A stretch of 64,000 nt of DNA from Chimonanthus salicifolius (taxonomy: Eukaryota; Streptophyta; Magnoliopsida; Laurales; Calycanthaceae): contig CM023536.1 of NCBI GenBank assembly GCA_013350335.1, forward strand, positions 9,320,207 to 9,384,206, read 5' to 3'. Made by a program: the position numbers and the translations under genes. How positions within the stretch are numbered: the stretch's first letter is position 1; each line of letters begins with the position of its first letter. Of this stretch, positions 12,091-24,224 are shown one piece after another. Below the pieces are notes generated by a model. The model searched no databases, was not told where the DNA came from, and saw nothing but the letters and a program-made list of their open reading frames with translations.

Positions 12091-13416
12091 CGAAGTTTTA
12101 GATTTTGATTGGAAATTACGATTCTGACCTTCTACGTGGAATTGATTGATTGAACCGACAGTTCATTCTCACTTCGATGATCGATCCCTTCTGCGTAGAA
12201 TCGTGCGATTGATCCATCGAATACGAACGGAAGATGCTAACCAGAGAAATCAACCAATTGAAACATATATGTGCAATTAATTATGTTTATTTATGCGAAC
12301 ATGAGTTGAAGACTTTCACTGGAGAAATCGATCGATTGAAACTACATTACGTGGGATTCTCTTTATTTATGCTACAGTAACTATATTATTTAAATAATAA
12401 AATTTCTTTTAAAACGTTAAAGTTATTTTTTAAGTACTATATATTTTCAAAATTTCTCAAATTAAACATCTGTACTAATTACGATAACCTGATAAAATTA
12501 CTTTAAAACTTCAAGGTCTTTTCACACTCTCAAATGCTTAAAACAGAGTATTTTACAAATAAGGGTATCCCTCAGCTGTACCTAAAACACATTTGAGAGT
12601 TTCAAAAGATCTTAAAGTCTTAAAATATTTTTATCAGGTTATCGTAATTAGTCCGGATATTCAATTTAAGAAATTTTGAAAATACACAGTGCTTAAAAAA
12701 TAACGTTAAAATTTTATCTTTCCTTTAAAACTTTAACGTTATTTTTTAAGCATTGTGTATTTTCAAAATTTCTCAAATTGAATATCCGAACTAATTATGA
12801 TAACCTGATAGAAATACTTTATACTTAAAGGTCTTTTGACACTCCCAAATATATTTTCGGCACAGCCGAGGGATATCCTTATTTGAAAAATACTCTATTT
12901 TAAGCATTTGGGAGTGTCAAAAGACCTTTAAGTCTTAAAATATTTTTATGAGGTTATCATAATTAGTCCGGATATTCAATTTGAGAAATTTTGAAAATAC
13001 ACAATGTTTAAAAAATAACTTTAAATTTTTAAAAGAAATTTTATTATTTAAATAATATAATTACTGTAGCATAAATAAAGAGAATCAATCGCACGTAATG
13101 TAGTTTCAATTGGTCAATTTCTCCAGGGGAAATTTTCAGCTCGTGTTTGCGTAAATAAAAAGAATCAATCGCACGTATATGTTTAAATCGGTCAATTTCT
13201 CCAGCTACCATCTTCCGTTCGTGTTCGAGGGATCAATCGCACGATCCCATCTTCCGTTCGTGTTCAAGGGATCAATCGCACGATCCCATAGAATCAATCG
13301 CATGATTTTATACAGAATGGATCGATCGATCGAAGTAAAAATGAACTGTCTGTTTAATCGGTCGATCCACGTGGAAGGGCAGAATCGTAATTTCCACTCA
13401 AAATCTGAAATTCGAT
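12091..13416. mobile_element. Large fold-back element (nested inverted repeats)
   Basis: The outer arms are reverse complements: TTTTAGATTTTGATTGGAAATTACGATTCTG at 12091-12121 against CAGAATCGTAATTTCCACTCAAAATCTG at 13382-13410. They continue through GATCGATC, TCGTGCGATTGATCC and GAACGAACGGAAGATG words. Between them lie two head-to-tail ~300 bp hairpin modules (about 12405-12718 and 12722-13035). Each is itself palindromic, with AAATTTCTCAAATT, CTAATTA.GATAACCTGAT and AAAGGTCTTTT.ACACT words. The right arm carries a 39-bp tandem duplication (13209-13287). There is no coding capacity. It sits directly upstream of the PHT1 pseudogene start. Confidence 0.7.
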
Positions 13417-13429
13417 GTCTGATAACAGA

Positions 13430-15860
13430 TTTTCACGGTGTCTAAATGCCGAGCTTCAAATATCTTATCTTCTATCGACAGTGAAACTTGGGTCCTCTAA
13501 AGGACTGATTACAACTTGTTTATATAAAAAAATGGAACCCGATCCTTCCATCTACATAATTATCAAATTCTAATTAAAACAATCTACTGTTTAAACGGAA
13601 ACTAAAAAAGAACACAGTTTCCTAATCCTATTAGAATTATAAAACTGCTACAATCAGTCCATGCCTCAGCTGCATTTCCCACGTGGACAGGAATTGTTGA
13701 ACGTCTGGGCCTGTAGTGCTGCCACTGTGCCTGGGCTGATAGGCCTGATATTGGGCCAAGGCTTCGATCTGTTTAGCCTTGGATTGGACTGCACATTCAA
13801 CCGGCCTCTTGAGCTGGGCTTCAAGTTCCAAGTTTATTATTTTGCATCAAGTATAAGGCAAATATTCATCTTCTATCGACAGTGAAGAAGACAGTGATCA
13901 CCAAATCACTAAAATAATCGTTAGAAAAAAAAAAAAACATGATCCCTGTTCAGACTTAGAAAAGGATCTGATAATCTTAGAAAACTGAACGTTCCAAGTT
14001 AGAAAATAATTATTCTTCCCTTTTTGTTCTTCTCTCAACAACATGAACAATACCTACATACATTTATTTTTATTTGATCTACATAGATAGATGATTTTAC
14101 ATTCCATCCCATTCTCTAGTTATAATAAATAATTATTATTGTTGCTGCTGTTTTGCTTTATTTAATAATATCCGATAGGATCTATGTAGTGGGGCTTATA
14201 TTGTGATGAATTTAAATTGTTAAATATAATACTTTTTTAAATATGGATCTGAATTTTTTTTAAAAAAAATCTCTTGTAATTTATTTTTATTATTAGATGA
14301 AAATTTAGTAGTAAAAATATTTATCTCATTATTCAAATTTAATGTTAAACATCAAAGATTAAAATGAATTAGTAAAATGTATTTTGAAGAATCTTATAAT
14401 ATAACCTAAAGAGATTGGAATGATGGCCCAAAACTAGTCTAGGAAGTGAGTGTCTTTAGTTCTATTTCCACTCCACTCTAAAGGACACTTTCCCTAGAGT
14501 TACTCGGTGTGTACGGGTAGAGAGTCTTGCACATGCCCTAAAAATTAATATCACAATTATTTGTGATAAGTTCAAAGTTACCACATTTTTAACGACAAAA
14601 TACAATCACCGCATTAATAATGCATATTTATTGGCATTGTAGTAAATTCTCGATAAAATTGTGTTAAAAACGTGATAAATGATAATATCGCGTTATTACC
14701 CTGATAAATTCTCGATATTGTGTCGTTGGTTTGACCGCTATTTTTTGTTTCAAAGGAATATGATCCTTTTTTCTTTGGGTTGCATTTGGCAACTGCTTTT
14801 GGTCTAGCTCTGGCTGTGGGCTTCTTTGTAAATTTCTCCTTCGGGTTTTCTTTTGAATGATATACTAACCCAACATTCAAAAAAAAATTCCTTATTAAGA
14901 AATCTTTGCAATAATCTTGGTAAAATTTCTACCATGATTTAAAATAAGTGTGAATATTTTAAATATTATAGGATATTTATTGAACTGTATTTTAATATAT
15001 TGTTTATTCTAAATTGGTTGTTACTTGTTCATGAATGGTATTTTATTTTATTTTTATTAATACATTTATTTATTGTATTTTTATTATCTTTTAAATATTA
15101 TAGTTTTTGTGAGATTTTCCCATTAATTTTCTGGTAAAAATATGAGAATTTGAAAATATCCTGATGTTACTAGTCATTGTTAATATGCCAAAAACAATAT
15201 TTGTGACAGTACTAAAGATTAGTCAGGTGCTCTAAGAGGCCTGAACACCTTGGTCATCTAAAAAATAAGAATCTTATAATATATAAAATTTATAACTAAA
15301 TTATGATACCTATTTTGAAAAAGTGAATTCAATATTATGTAACACGCCTATTTGAACCCTCTTTAAGTTTTTTAAAAAGCATATACAATAAGATGTTTTT
15401 GATAATGCTCGATTATGACTTGTATTAAGAGAAAATTATGAGATAGTAAAGAAAATTGTGAATATTTTAATATTTTTTGAATAGATGGCGTTTTCTGAAA
15501 AACACGATGTTCATGAGTGCAATTTAGATCAAAGGCAACTTGAACCTATGTGACCTAATTCAAAATAAAGTAGGCTAATTTAACTTATTTAAAACATGAG
15601 TTTAATTTAAGTAAAAAAAGGACATAACTCATTTTTAATTTTAGTGAAAATAGGATTATATTTGATACTATTCAACTTACTTAATAACTTAATTTTTTTT
15701 ATTTTTTAAGAACTAACCTTTTTATAATATTTCATTTTAAAACGAAAGACTTGTTTTTATCAATCTCCCATGAGATATATCAATATAATATATCTAAATT
15801 TAGTTATTTACTTAATTACATAAATTAAATAACTCATGGTCAATTAATTGAATGGAGTTT
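13430..15860. other. Intergenic DNA; possible old gene or repeat debris at 13470-13880
   Basis: The word AAGTATA(A/G)GGCAAATATT occurs at 12069 and 13850, and TCTTCTATCGACAGTGAA at 13472 and 13866. The sequence around the fold-back element therefore contains short direct duplications. A 64-codon minus-strand frame at 13637-13831 (Gln/Ala-rich) is not recognised. An open frame at 14614-14880 is Lys-rich and also unrecognised. The rest is AT-rich. Confidence 0.35.
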
Positions 15861-15914
15861 CGAACATGCAAAGAAGGGTTTATGCATATGTGTTGAGCCA
15901 CCTTATCTAACTGT

Positions 15915-16056
15915 CAAGGCCCTGTGCATAGGCGGAGTAGACCACCGCCTAGGGCCCACACATTTAAACTCCTTAATATACCAGTCACAAAAGGGCTCCT
16001 AAAATCTCACTCCGTCTAGGGCCGTGAGATTTTAGGGGATCTCAGGGCCGACCCTG
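15915..16056. mobile_element. hAT-type MITE (family C) in copy 1
   Basis: Termini CAAGGCCCTGTGC and ...CAGGGCCGACCCTG are inverted repeats. The 8-bp CTAACTGT flanks both sides (15907-15914 and 16057-16064), a perfect duplication as expected for hAT MITEs. The 142-bp element is present at the same place in the second copy of the block (19372-19517), so it inserted before the block was duplicated. Confidence 0.8.
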
Positions 16057-16863
16057 CTAACTGTAGTGGGTGCATGGCGAAAATCCTATCCTTATCTAAC
16101 TGAGGCAGCAGAAAGAGGATTAGAGAAGAGCTACAGAAAGAAACTCCAAGAGATAAGGACCACCCCTACAAGCCACATCCAAAGGCCCTTCTTCTTCAAC
16201 TCACAACTGGCAGCTCTTCAACATAGGAAACCAAATCTCTCTCTTTCACTGAGGAATCTATGTCACTATGTCTACCTGAAACTTTCCATCAACTAAAATA
16301 CTATTTTGCTTGATCGAGCAGAGAATATTTTGTACTTTGATCTTTTACCCATCTCATTGTTGCCAATGGTATTTTGAAGTGAGTTTTCTTCTCTGGCTTA
16401 CATGAATTGATGAACTGGATTCATCCTAGTTGATTTAATTGTGTAAATCTATGAACTATGTAATATTCTTCTCTCTAAAATGAGAGTAGAGGAATCAAAA
16501 CATTGCAGTAGTTTCCAAGGATTTTTAAGAGGTTTTTACAAGCCAAAATCTCCATATATTCAAAATCCCTTTAGTACTATCATTTACCAATTATAGAAAT
16601 TGCTCAATGCTTAGCAAGGCAAACATGGTTAAACTAATCAATGATTTTTCCACGTCTAAAACCACACCATCCACTACATGAGATTCAAGAGTACTAAAAC
16701 ATTCATTAACAAAGTGTAAACTAAGTAGTATAAGCACATAAAACCACCATCATAAAGCACTTGAAAACAATGGAGAGTAGGACGACTTGCTTAAGGAATA
16801 TGAGAAAAACAAAGAAGAAAGAACAGAGACAAAATCCTTACACCGGCACAGGTCTCTCATATG

Positions 16864-18770
16864 TGTCGGTCAAGCTAGATTGGGTGGGGGAGTGGGTGGT
16901 GAATAGTACAATTGCGGAATTTTAAATTTCTTTCGAATTTTGGTCAATTAAAATTGGGTCTTTACTAATTAATCAAATTGATCTTCCAAGATATTGAGAT
17001 TTATAATAAATAATGAATTTGAAGTTAAATCTCAACAAACATAATTTCACCAAATAAGTGTGCTAGATATATAAGAAATAAACACAAATGCATAAAGTAA
17101 GGTGAGAAGGTGAGAAGAGATAGAAAATCTTGACATAAGGATTTTTACGTGGTTCGGCAATCTTGCCTACATCCACGCCTCAAGTACACCATTTGAGGAT
17201 TCCACTAACTTCTCCTTCGATAGTGGAGAAGAAACCTATTACAACCTTGATCTCTTTCACGAGTAGAGATCGAACCTATACAACGCTTGATCTTCTTCAC
17301 AGGTGAAGATCGGACCGATAATACTCAAGAGAGAAGTACTCTTCTCTCCTCATAAGGGTTACACCAACCCTATATAAATTACACAATGATAGAAAGAATT
17401 TAACTTTTAGAAAAATACCAAGAACGCTTGTCTCTTGATACTCTAAGTGGCTTTAGCACGTTCTTGAAGATCCTCTCCTTTTCTTGGCTTCTTTGAAGAA
17501 GTGTAGATGCTTCAATGATGCCCAACCAAGATGTAGGAGAAGAGAGTTAGGGATGCTAGAAGGTTTACCTATAAGTACAATTTATCCCTAAAGGTTCTCT
17601 CAAATACACACCCAAGAGTGAGCCTAAGATGCTCAAGATTTTCCTATGAGAGTTTTGAGTGTGAGTGAGATTGAGCTCAAGAACTTTGGTAATCTAACTA
17701 TGGAGTTTTAGTGCTCTTGAAATGATTGAGAGTCTTGGATAATGTTAGAGAGAGTTTTGCTCATCAAGAATCCACCTTTGGAATGTCCTAAGTTCATACA
17801 TTTAAAGCCCTCTTGAAAATATGGCCGTTGGAAGTCGAAATCACAAGACTAGAGCCGTTAAATACTTCCCGTTACGATTTCAGTCGACTGAAATGCCCAG
17901 AAATGACCGTTGAAACATCTGAGCATAATTCAGCCGATTGAAATAAAGATTCAGTCGACTGAAACATAAATTCAGCCGACTGAAAATCGTCTGAGACTGA
18001 AAAGACGAATCTGCAGCACATTCAGTCGATTGAAACATGAATTCAGCCGACTGAATCTTGGCAGTTTTGTACACCTCCACTAAAACGACCATAACTTAGG
18101 TTTCCGAATTCGGTTTTGGGAGTTCTTGGGCTCATTGGAAAGCTCATTGAGAGATCTATCTATTCACAAAATTTGGTCCAATTTGAGATCCATTTGATAC
18201 CTCAAATAATCTCCCAAAGTGAATATATATGACAAAACTGTTTTGATCTGTTTTGCACCCTTTCATTGAAATGCTCATAACTTGAGCTATACATTTCCAA
18301 ATTGAGTGTTCGTGGACTTTGAAAAGCTCTTTTAGCGCTCCATCAAATTATTAAAATTTTACTAATTCTTGGGAACATTTGATGGAAGAAAAAAAACTTG
18401 CCAAAAATAGAGCAAAATTCACCTAACCTAAGAAATCCAAATTAGCCCAACCAAATTCTAAGTTATGGATTTTAAGGTTTATCCCAATGGTAATTTTAGG
18501 TCTTCTAAGTCATTCCTAAGGTCTAAACACCTGTGTTGGTTGACATTCATGAAGTTCTTCCGATTTCGGTGCAGTACTTTCCAAATGACGTGTCTTCTGG
18601 AACTTTAAACTTGATTTGACTATATAGGTCTTCCAGAGGCACGGTCTTAACACCCGAACAAGGTCACGACAAGTCACACAAATTGACAACTCATGACTCA
18701 GTCGGACACAGTCACGGAATTGACAACTCAGTCTGACTCAGGGGAGGCATATTTAACTTTTAAGCCAACA
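16864..18770 (-). mobile_element. Solo LTR, copia-like (1907 bp)
   Basis: The sequence begins TGTCGGTCAAG and ends AAGCCAACA, flanked by perfect ATATG duplications (16859-16863 and 18771-18775). The second copy of the host block reads straight through this position, so the empty site is visible in the same window. It contains ACGTGGTTCGGC...TTGCCTAC.TCCACG (17147-17178) and GTGGGTGGTGAATAG near its left end, as in the LTR at 47931-49570. This suggests Ty1/copia LTRs read on the minus strand (TGTTGGCTTAAAAG start). An array of TTCAGTCGACTGAA-like palindromes lies at 17878-18055. There is no internal domain, so it is a recombination-derived solo LTR. Confidence 0.9.
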
Positions 18771-19037
18771 ATATGTTCTTTCCCAATTCACATTGGTCAT
18801 TAAAGACAATCCCATCCATCACTTTTTGTGATACCCCCACCCAAAGTACCACATCGGTTGTGGACTAGGGTGTTAGGGGTTTTTATGAGGAGGCAAGCCC
18901 CTCTCCATCACAAGGCCTTTTGGGCCCTGGTCCACTCCCAAAGCACAGGTGGAGCCCAAAGTGGATAATATTGTGATAAGTATAGTCGGATCGTCACACT
19001 TTCTTTCCTTATCCTTTAGTGCAATAAATGCAACCTT

Positions 19038-19320
19038 TCCTGTCACGCCCCGACCCAAAGGGTGGGCCCGGAACGCGACTGATTTTTTTTTTTTTTTTTT
19101 TTGAAAAACTAAACTAACACAAGCATTCTCACTGGACCGGATCAACAGTTGGCCCCAGAGGTCACACATGATCCCAACATATGGACTCAAACATATACCA
19201 TAAGTCTACCCAACAAAATAGATATAAAGGCAACACATAACATGATCACATAAATCCAACCATTGAATTATCATTTAAAAATCAACATTAGAGTAACTAC
19301 AGAAACGTAGTAGTCCTAGT
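19038..19320 (-). mobile_element. LTR-end fragment (gypsy-like)
   Basis: TGTCACGCCCCGACCC...GTGGGCCCGGAACGCGACTGA followed by a T run mirrors, in reverse complement, the right end of the solo LTR at 24718-28294 (TTTAGTCGCGTCCCGGGCCCAC...GGGTCGTGACA). It interrupts copy 1 of the duplicated block at its right end. The opposite LTR end was not found, so this is a truncated piece. Confidence 0.45.
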
Positions 19321-20590
19321 ACATGCAAAGAAGGGTTTATGCGTATGTGTTGAGCTACCTTATCTATCGGTTAGGACCGGCCTTGGGAATAGGTGGCATA
19401 GGCCACCGCCTAGAGCCCACACACTTAAACTCCTTAATATACCGGTCATAAAGGGCCCCTGAAATCTCACCCCACCTAGGGCCCTTGAGATTTTAGGGGA
19501 TCTCAGGACCGGCCCTGCTAACTATAGTGGGTGCTTGACGAAAATCCTATCCTTATCTAACTGAGGCAGCAGAAAGAGGATTAGAGAAGAGCCACAGAAA
19601 GAAACACCAAGAGATAAGGACCACCCCTACAATCCACATCCAAAGGCCCTTCTTCTTCAACTCACACTGGCGGCTCTTCAACATAGGAATCCAAATCTCT
19701 CTCTCTCACTGAGGAATCTATATCACTATGTCTGCCTGAAACTTACCATCAACTAAAATACCATTTTGCTTGATCGAGCAGAGAATATTTTGTACTTTGA
19801 TCTTTTACCCATCTCATTGTTGCCAATGGTATTTTGAAGTGGGTTTTCTTCTCTGGCTTACATGAATTGATTAATTGGATTCATCCTAGTTGATTTAATT
19901 GTGTAAATCTATGAACTATATAAGATTCTTCTCTCTAAAATGAGAGTAGAGGAATCAAAACATTGCAGTAGTTTCCAAGGATTTTTAAGAGGTCTTTACA
20001 AGCCAAAATCTCCATATATTCAAAATCCCTTTAGTACTATCATTTACCAATTATAGAAATTGCTCAATGCTTAGCAAGGCAAACATGGTTAAACTAATCA
20101 ATAATTTTTCCACATCCAAAACCACACCATCCACTACATGAGATTCAAGAGTACTAAAACATTCATTAACAAAGTGTAAACTAAGTAGTAAAAGAACATA
20201 AAACCACCATCATAAAGCACTTGAAAACAATGGAGAGTAGGACGACTTGCTTATGGAACATGAGAAAAACAAAGAACAAAGAACAGAGACAAAATCCTTA
20301 TACCGGCACAGGTCTCATATGTCCTTTCCCAATTCACATTGGTCATTAAAGACAACCCCATCCATCACTTTTTGTGATACCCCCACCCCAAGTACCACAT
20401 CGGTTGTGGACTAGGGTGTTAGGGGTTTTATTTGAGGAGGCAAGCCCCTCTCCATCACAAGGTCTTTTGGGCCCTTGTCCACTCCCAAAGCACAGGTAAA
20501 GCCTAAAGCGAATAATATTGTGATGAGTAGATTCGGATCGTTACACTTTCTTTCCCTCTCCTTTAGTGCAATAAATGCAACCTTTCCCCT
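19321..20590 (+). repeat. Duplicated ~1.3 kb block, copy 2
   Basis: This is the uninterrupted counterpart of 15866-19037. It reads through the site where the 1.9 kb solo LTR sits in copy 1 (CTCATATGTCCTTTCCC at about 20315). It continues into the LTR-like sequence that starts at 20373. The two copies differ by scattered substitutions and small indels. Confidence 0.75.
19372..19517. mobile_element. hAT-type MITE (family C) in copy 2
   Basis: Same 146-bp element as 15915-16056, ending GGACCGGCCCTG. The flanking 8-bp sequences are now CTATCGGT and CTAACTAT, so the target duplication that is perfect in copy 1 has decayed here. It shares its insertion site with copy 1, which means one insertion followed by duplication. 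Confidence 0.7.
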
Positions 20591-20774
20591 TTTCATAAAT
20601 ACCTCTCATCTTCCTTATTTTTACCCCACTATCTACTTCTCTCACCTCTTTCCACAAATATCCTTAATTTCTTAATGATTGACCCATTCTATCCCATTAG
20701 CCTTTGACCAGCTTTTACTGTTTGACCCGAGTTTACCCGGTTTGACAAGGCCCCTTTAAACCCTTGCTACGTCA
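20373..20774 (+). mobile_element. 5' LTR of a Ty3/gypsy-type element
   Basis: A 402-bp segment begins TGTGATACCCCCACCCC and ends GCTACGTCA, two bases before a primer-binding-site-like sequence. It contains CCACATCGGTTGTGGACTAGGG and GGCAAGCCCCTCTCCATCACAAGG, also found at 18827-19037 and in diverged form at 9693-10650. TG...CA ends and the adjacent primer site support an LTR. The matching 3' LTR was not found in the window. Confidence 0.65.
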
Positions 20775-20776
20775 AG

Positions 20777-20788
20777 TGGTATCGAGAG
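20777..20788 (+). other. Retrotransposon primer-binding site
   Basis: TGGTATCGAGAG is close to TGGTATCAGAGC, the complement of the 3' end of plant initiator methionine tRNA that is used as reverse-transcription primer. It lies two bases downstream of the LTR end and immediately upstream of the gag start. Confidence 0.65.
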
Positions 20789-20789
20789 A

Positions 20790-21193
20790 ATGTTCTCTTT
20801 CATACAGACGCGATCCGTTATCTCCATAACTTCCTACTATGCCTACTCAAGCGAAGACGACGAGGAAGAACTCTACAAAGTTCCACCTTTTTTTGGTCAA
20901 TGGCACGACGAATACTTCCTCGATTGGTTCTCAGAATTCGAAAATTTCTTCCAGTACACAGGAATCGTTGAAAAGAAAAAGGTAGAGTTTGTAGCCTATC
21001 GACTTTTAGGTAAAGTGTCTGCTCCCCCAGAGTTTGTGCCCACTTCCTCGATATGCGTGCTAGTTCCTCCAGAGCCAGCATCGGAATTCGTGTCTACTCC
21101 TCTGGAAGACGTGCCCCCACAAACAGTGCCAGTGATGATGGATGAACCACCTGTGTTGCTGGAGCCACTGTCAATGCAAATGACGAGTGTTGA
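20790..21193 (+). pseudogene. Ty3/gypsy Gag N-terminal fragment, 5' part
   Basis: The start codon at 20790 follows the primer-binding site. The translation contains a Gag-like stretch (PPFFGQWHDEYFLDWFSEFE, then FFQYTGI and KKKVEFVAYRLLG), matching the pattern at the start of the plant gypsy Gag capsid domain. It continues into a Pro/Val-rich linker. The capsid domain is cut short and no zinc knuckle, protease or polymerase follows, so the element is an internally deleted derivative. The frame is interrupted after 21193 by a solo LTR. It resumes in the same phase at 24225 (see 24225-24378). Confidence 0.8.
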
Positions 21194-24100
21194 TGTAATA
21201 ACTCAACTCTTAATTAGAGAAATGATAAATTTTTAGAACCGTTAACTTGGCTTTGTGGCCAATTAACATGATAGAGTACGGAGAGAGCTTCCCAAAAAGG
21301 TATTGTATGACCCAATCAGAGCTCGTTTACTCAGTGATTTAACCCGACGAAAGTCAGAGGGTATTTTGGACATTTCACAAATATCTTTTGTTTTAGTTGA
21401 AAATCATGAACAGTATCTTGAAAACTTCTTGAGTGTGAAAGACTATTCTTCTGATGTATTTAGACCTTGAAATTTACACACATACTAAGCTTTTTTAGTA
21501 CGCAACTCAATGATATTTCTGGAATTTTCAAACATTTACCCAAAGTATGATGTTTAAACGTGATTTATTTAACCCCAGTTTGACAAATTCCCTGTATTCC
21601 AAGAATTGGTAGACTGGGATCATAGGCAATATATGTTTTAAGTAAACTTTTGGTATTTTTAGAAAATAAATTTGAGGGTTTGAAACACCAGGACATGAGT
21701 TTCAAAACTTAGGGAGGCTTAGACCACCCATTTTAGGTGAAATGTTATTTTTATAAAAATAGAGGATTTTTTTTTGATAAATTGAAAATCTTATTTTACC
21801 ACCCTAGCTAAAACCCGCGTTTTCAACGCGATAGCGGATTCTATCAAATCATCCCCGAAGTATACCCAATTTTAGGTCTTGGGAAGAAAGAAAAAAGTTA
21901 ATCTTTTTAACTAATTTCTGAAAAATAAAAAGCTAAGGTAAAACCTACTGACACTCACCGATACCACTGACGGTAATTAACGGACGAAATTCACTTGCAC
22001 AGTGATTTTCGAAGGTTATAAATATGAGTTTCGGTTTTCAAAAAAATTTAACAATTGACAGAGCTTTTCAGTTCATTTTCAAAGCTTATCTGGCAGCCCT
22101 TTTGAAGTAGATTTTTAGCTATCTTCTATAAGTATTTCTCAGAATTTATTTCTGCCATGTTTTAGATAAACTTTAGTAGAATCTCTGTCTAAGTTTTGGT
22201 AAGAAAATACCTTTTAGATTTTCCATGAGAAGCCGGAGAAAACCCTTTCTCGATCACGGCGGACTTATCAAAACCAAGTGGACATATCGAGTTTTACGAT
22301 GTATCGACCTTGTCCAACCGATATATGTCGAATGTCGATATGTATATAAAAATTAAAATTGACATATCGAGTTTTTACGATGTATCGATATTATCCAGCC
22401 GGTACATATTCAAAATTCGACATATATACAGAAGTAGAACCGACACATCGAGTTTTACATATATGTCGGGCGAAGAAACAAGAAGATACATCGACATTTT
22501 GCGATACATACAGAACTGGTACACATCGCCATTTCACGATGTATCGAGAAAATACATGTATCGATAGAGGTCAATATGTCGAGTTTTAACAGACAGTTTT
22601 GGATGTGATTTTCATGAAAAGTGTTAGGTTATGTAAACCTCTTTGTAAATATATGAGTTATTTATATTATTTTAAATGTTTTAAGCAGATTATTGAAAAA
22701 CACTCACCAACCGAAGGTGAGGAGATTTAACCCCACTATGTGTTTATTAAAATGCATCTCATTTTGCATTCAATACAATATTCCTTACGCCATTAGCCCT
22801 ATGATAATACGTGGATATCCGTGGTCATTTTTATTGACGGAAAGGATATGATCGGATTGGAATGCGATACCGACACTGTTCACATGTAAGAAGGTGATTA
22901 TGAGTTTCTACATATGAAAAGTGAACTTGAGAGTGTTTCGGGATGTCGAGATCTAACCATCCTAAAACGGAGTACCGAACTCACTTATTCCTAGAGACTA
23001 CTTGGTATTTTTATGTTGATGATCTAAAGATAAATTAGTTATCTAATTGTGATTTCGATTGGAATACACATATTTGTGTATAACTATGTGTATTGCAAGA
23101 CAATTAATTTATGTGATAAATGATGAGTATAGGGTAGACGTACCACTTATTTGTGTTATAATTTATAACCCATTTGTAGGATTTTTAATCTGTGTTTAGT
23201 TTTTTCGGCATAGTATAGTTAAATACTGATTGCTAATATTTGTATTATTATTCCATGCGGGAGGGCTTATGAATCAATGTTAGCTGGCTGAGATTATTAT
23301 GATCATATGTGTGAGAGATATTATGTGGGTTGACAATTGTGTTTAAATACATATATTGATGTGCATGTTGATTGGTGTACTGTGAATATCAAATTACCTC
23401 ACACCAATGTATGAAGTACCTAGCTCGTGGAGAGCACTAGTACATGGTGTATTTAAAATACGGGCTGTATGAAGCACTGAGCATGAATTTATCGGCGGTG
23501 TATGAAACGTATTACTCGCGGCTAAGGAAGAACCGTAGACGTCGTTTGGCTGGGGTATCTTTTTTAGAAAGAAAAGGACATTTCATGGTAGATAAACTGT
23601 GTTGACATTATTCTACATGATTTCTGAGTGTATAAACTGTTGTTTGATAATATGTTTATTTTCTAGGACTTTCTGTTGTTTTCTCTTCACTGAGCTTGTA
23701 AAGCTAGCACCCCTCACAAAACAGGAAACCGGGGAGATGAAGGACATGCGGACTTTCCACTACAGTAAAGGGTGGAAACCCTAGCTATTCACCCATTGTT
23801 GGGATTGCTCGTTTGTCTTATTAGATGTTGTACGTATGAACATGCAATGTAATAAACCCTTAATAGTGTTCGTTGAAATACTGTAGAATGTAATAAAGTC
23901 TACTTCGTTTCTTATGTGCAATTCTACTTGGACTTTTCTAAGAGATCAAGTTATAGATTACAGGTTGGTTAGTAGTATATCCACATACTATGCGTCGAGG
24001 TGGAATCTTCCGAGGTTTTGGGTCTTAAGCTGGCTCATGGTGACTCCTCCATCTGCTTAGGATTCTTACCGGCTGGGTATGATTGGATACGAGACTGCCA

Positions 24101-24219
24101 AGTATCAGATCTAAACTTAGCCATAATTCCATGTATAAGTATGATTTCCGCAAAGACTTAGTATAAGTTTTAGAAAAAAAAATATCACGTCAGTGGGCCC
24201 ATAGGGTCGAGGCGTGACA
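21194..24219. mobile_element. Solo LTR, gypsy-like (3026 bp), inside gag
   Basis: Begins TGTAATAACTCAAC and ends GGGTCGAGGCGTGACA, with GTTGA on both sides (21189-21193 and 24220-24224). The gag frame is open on both sides and in phase once the LTR and one target copy are discounted, which independently confirms the borders. It contains ATCGA-rich text at 22255-22575 and degenerate GTATGAAG.AC repeats at 23405-23520. Shared landmarks (GTGAGGAGATTTAACC, a CACTGAGCTTG...CCTCAC...CAGGAAAC segment) link it to the LTR at 24718-28294. Long LTRs with these ends suggest a Del/Tekay-like gypsy lineage, which is an inference. Confidence 0.85.
22255..22575. repeat. ATCGA/CGATGTATCGA-rich degenerate repeat inside LTR
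   Basis: Repeated words ACATATCGAGTTTTACGATGTATCGA and CGACAT recur about every 60-70 bp (22277, 22362, 22440, 22540). Open frames over this stretch (for example 22310-22567) are by-products of the repeat. It is different in sequence from the ATCGGCC repeats of the MITEs at 53.8 and 62.2 kb. Confidence 0.6.
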
Positions 24220-24224
24220 GTTGA

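Larger units (their letters stand above)
15866..19037 (+). repeat. Duplicated ~1.3 kb block, copy 1 (interrupted by a solo LTR)
   Basis: The sequence from ACATGCAAAGAAGGGTTTATGC through 16863, resuming at 18776, is closely similar to 19321-20590. The match includes distinctive text such as GAGGCAGCAGAAAGAGGATTAG, TTGATCGAGCAGAGAATATTTTG and GCTCAATGCTTAGCAAGGCAAAC. The block is split by the solo LTR at 16864-18770. It ends at 19037, where an unrelated TGTCACGCCCCGACCC sequence begins. The two copies could be LTRs of one element or a tandem segmental duplication. The short internal distance and shared flanks favour duplication. Confidence 0.75.

Noticed and set aside
13637..13831. Gln/Ala-rich 64-codon minus-strand frame as a possible transcription factor remnant
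   Set aside because: Suggestive composition only; no family motif could be named, so it is not called.
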